Part shown: positions 5,936 to 6,264 of the stretch, piece by piece
Layout: each line of letters opens with the position of its first letter
Position numbering within the stretch: the first letter of the stretch is position 1
NCBI GenBank assembly: GCA_965371325.1
Contig: CBDUXZ010000127.1
Span: 1-6,264, forward strand
Source: CBDUXZ01 sp965371325 [NCBI: uncultured bacterium]
GTDB taxonomy: Bacteria; JAUYMQ01
DNA: 6,264 bases
Direction of reading: 5' to 3'
Position numbers and translations under genes: made by a program
Notes under the pieces: generated by a model
What the model was told of the DNA's origin: nothing
Database searches by the model: none
Seen by the model: only the letters and a program-made list of their open reading frames with translations

Positions 5936-6264
5936 CTAGTTGTCGGCAACGACGCGTCCCCGATCGAGCACTACCTGACGCTTGTTGAAACGCGAGAGGA
6001 GTTCGGGGTCGTGCGTTGCGAGAATAACCGTGGTTCCCCGGGCATTGACCTGCTGAAGGAACTTCATGATTTCCATCGTTAGATCTGGATCGAGGTTGCC
6101 CGTTGGTTCGTCCGCCAGCAGAACGTCCGGCTCGTTCACGATGGCCCTGGCAATGGCCACGCGCTGCTGCTCTCCGCCGGAGAGAAGGATCGCTTTCGCG
6201 TGCATCTTGTGCGCAAGTCCCACCGACTTCAGGACACGCCAGGTCTTCTGCTGCACCTTCGCCC
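5936..6264 (-). CDS. ftsE: Cell division ATP-binding protein FtsE, C-terminal half only
   Basis: The frame is open to the right edge; 108 full codons are visible of a protein that is usually about 220-230 residues. Seen in order (numbered from the first full codon): the ABC signature LSGGEQQRVAIARA (27-40), Walker B VLLADEP (47-53), the D-loop NLDP (56-59), and the switch histidine in ATHD (82-85), followed by the short FtsE-type end. Walker A and the Q-loop must lie beyond the edge. A GTG at 6256 is not the real start because the frame continues upstream. Assignment to FtsE rather than another exporter ATPase such as LolD rests mainly on ftsX following 12 nt later. It sits on the cytoplasmic face and powers FtsX-dependent control of septal peptidoglycan splitting. 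Confidence 0.96.
   Translation of the reverse strand, partial: AKVQQKTWRVLKSVGLAHKMHAKAILLSGGEQQRVAIARAIVNEPDVLLADEPTGNLDPDLTMEIMKFLQQVNARGTTVILATHDPELLSRFNKRQVVLDRGRVVADN

Noticed and set aside
5936-6256. ftsE read as a complete 106-residue protein starting at the GTG at 6256.
   Set aside because: The frame continues upstream to the window edge, and Walker A and the Q-loop would be missing; it is a truncated view of a full gene, not a short protein.

Overview
The window is a compact, GC-rich block in which every supported gene lies on the minus strand. Read in the direction of transcription, from high to low coordinates, the order is ftsE (N-terminal half beyond the right edge), ftsX, an envC-like murein hydrolase activator, a ctpA-like S41 processing protease, a DsbA-fold protein of the 2-hydroxychromene-2-carboxylate isomerase / kappa-GST family, and a gamma-glutamyltransferase-like N-terminal-nucleophile hydrolase whose last few codons lie beyond the left edge. 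I see no RNA gene, mobile element, CRISPR array or integration scar.

Right part (about 2339-6264): a cell-division and peptidoglycan-remodelling cluster. FtsE (ABC ATPase) and FtsX (four-helix membrane partner) are separated by 12 nt. FtsX overlaps the EnvC-like gene by one base (TGATG), and the S41 protease follows after 103 nt. In the known model, cytoplasmic ATP hydrolysis by FtsE is passed through FtsX to a periplasmic coiled-coil LytM-like activator, which switches on amidases that split septal peptidoglycan. The LytM domain here has lost its zinc ligands, as expected of an activator rather than an enzyme. S41 proteases of this family (Prc, CtpA) are known in other bacteria to degrade peptidoglycan hydrolases, so the cluster may encode both an on-switch and a brake. 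That last point is inference.

Left part (1-2338): a 169-nt gap holding a possible promoter separates the division genes from a tight two-gene unit. The first gene has a strong Shine-Dalgarno sequence. The second starts with GTG only 4 nt after the stop of the first. Both families have glutathione-related members, but the transferase-like protein resembles the YwrD/acylase-type subfamily and differs from classical enzymes at substrate-binding positions, so its substrate is open.

Organism: GC-rich bacterium, very probably with an outer membrane (EnvC-type activator, periplasmic Prc/CtpA-type protease). The gene order is compatible with Deltaproteobacteria-like or related, possibly uncultured, lineages, but nothing here fixes the phylum. 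Most of the window is well-known housekeeping biology. I did not find a clearly new system; the points worth a second look are the gene pairing on the left, the altered transferase active site, and start and regulatory details.
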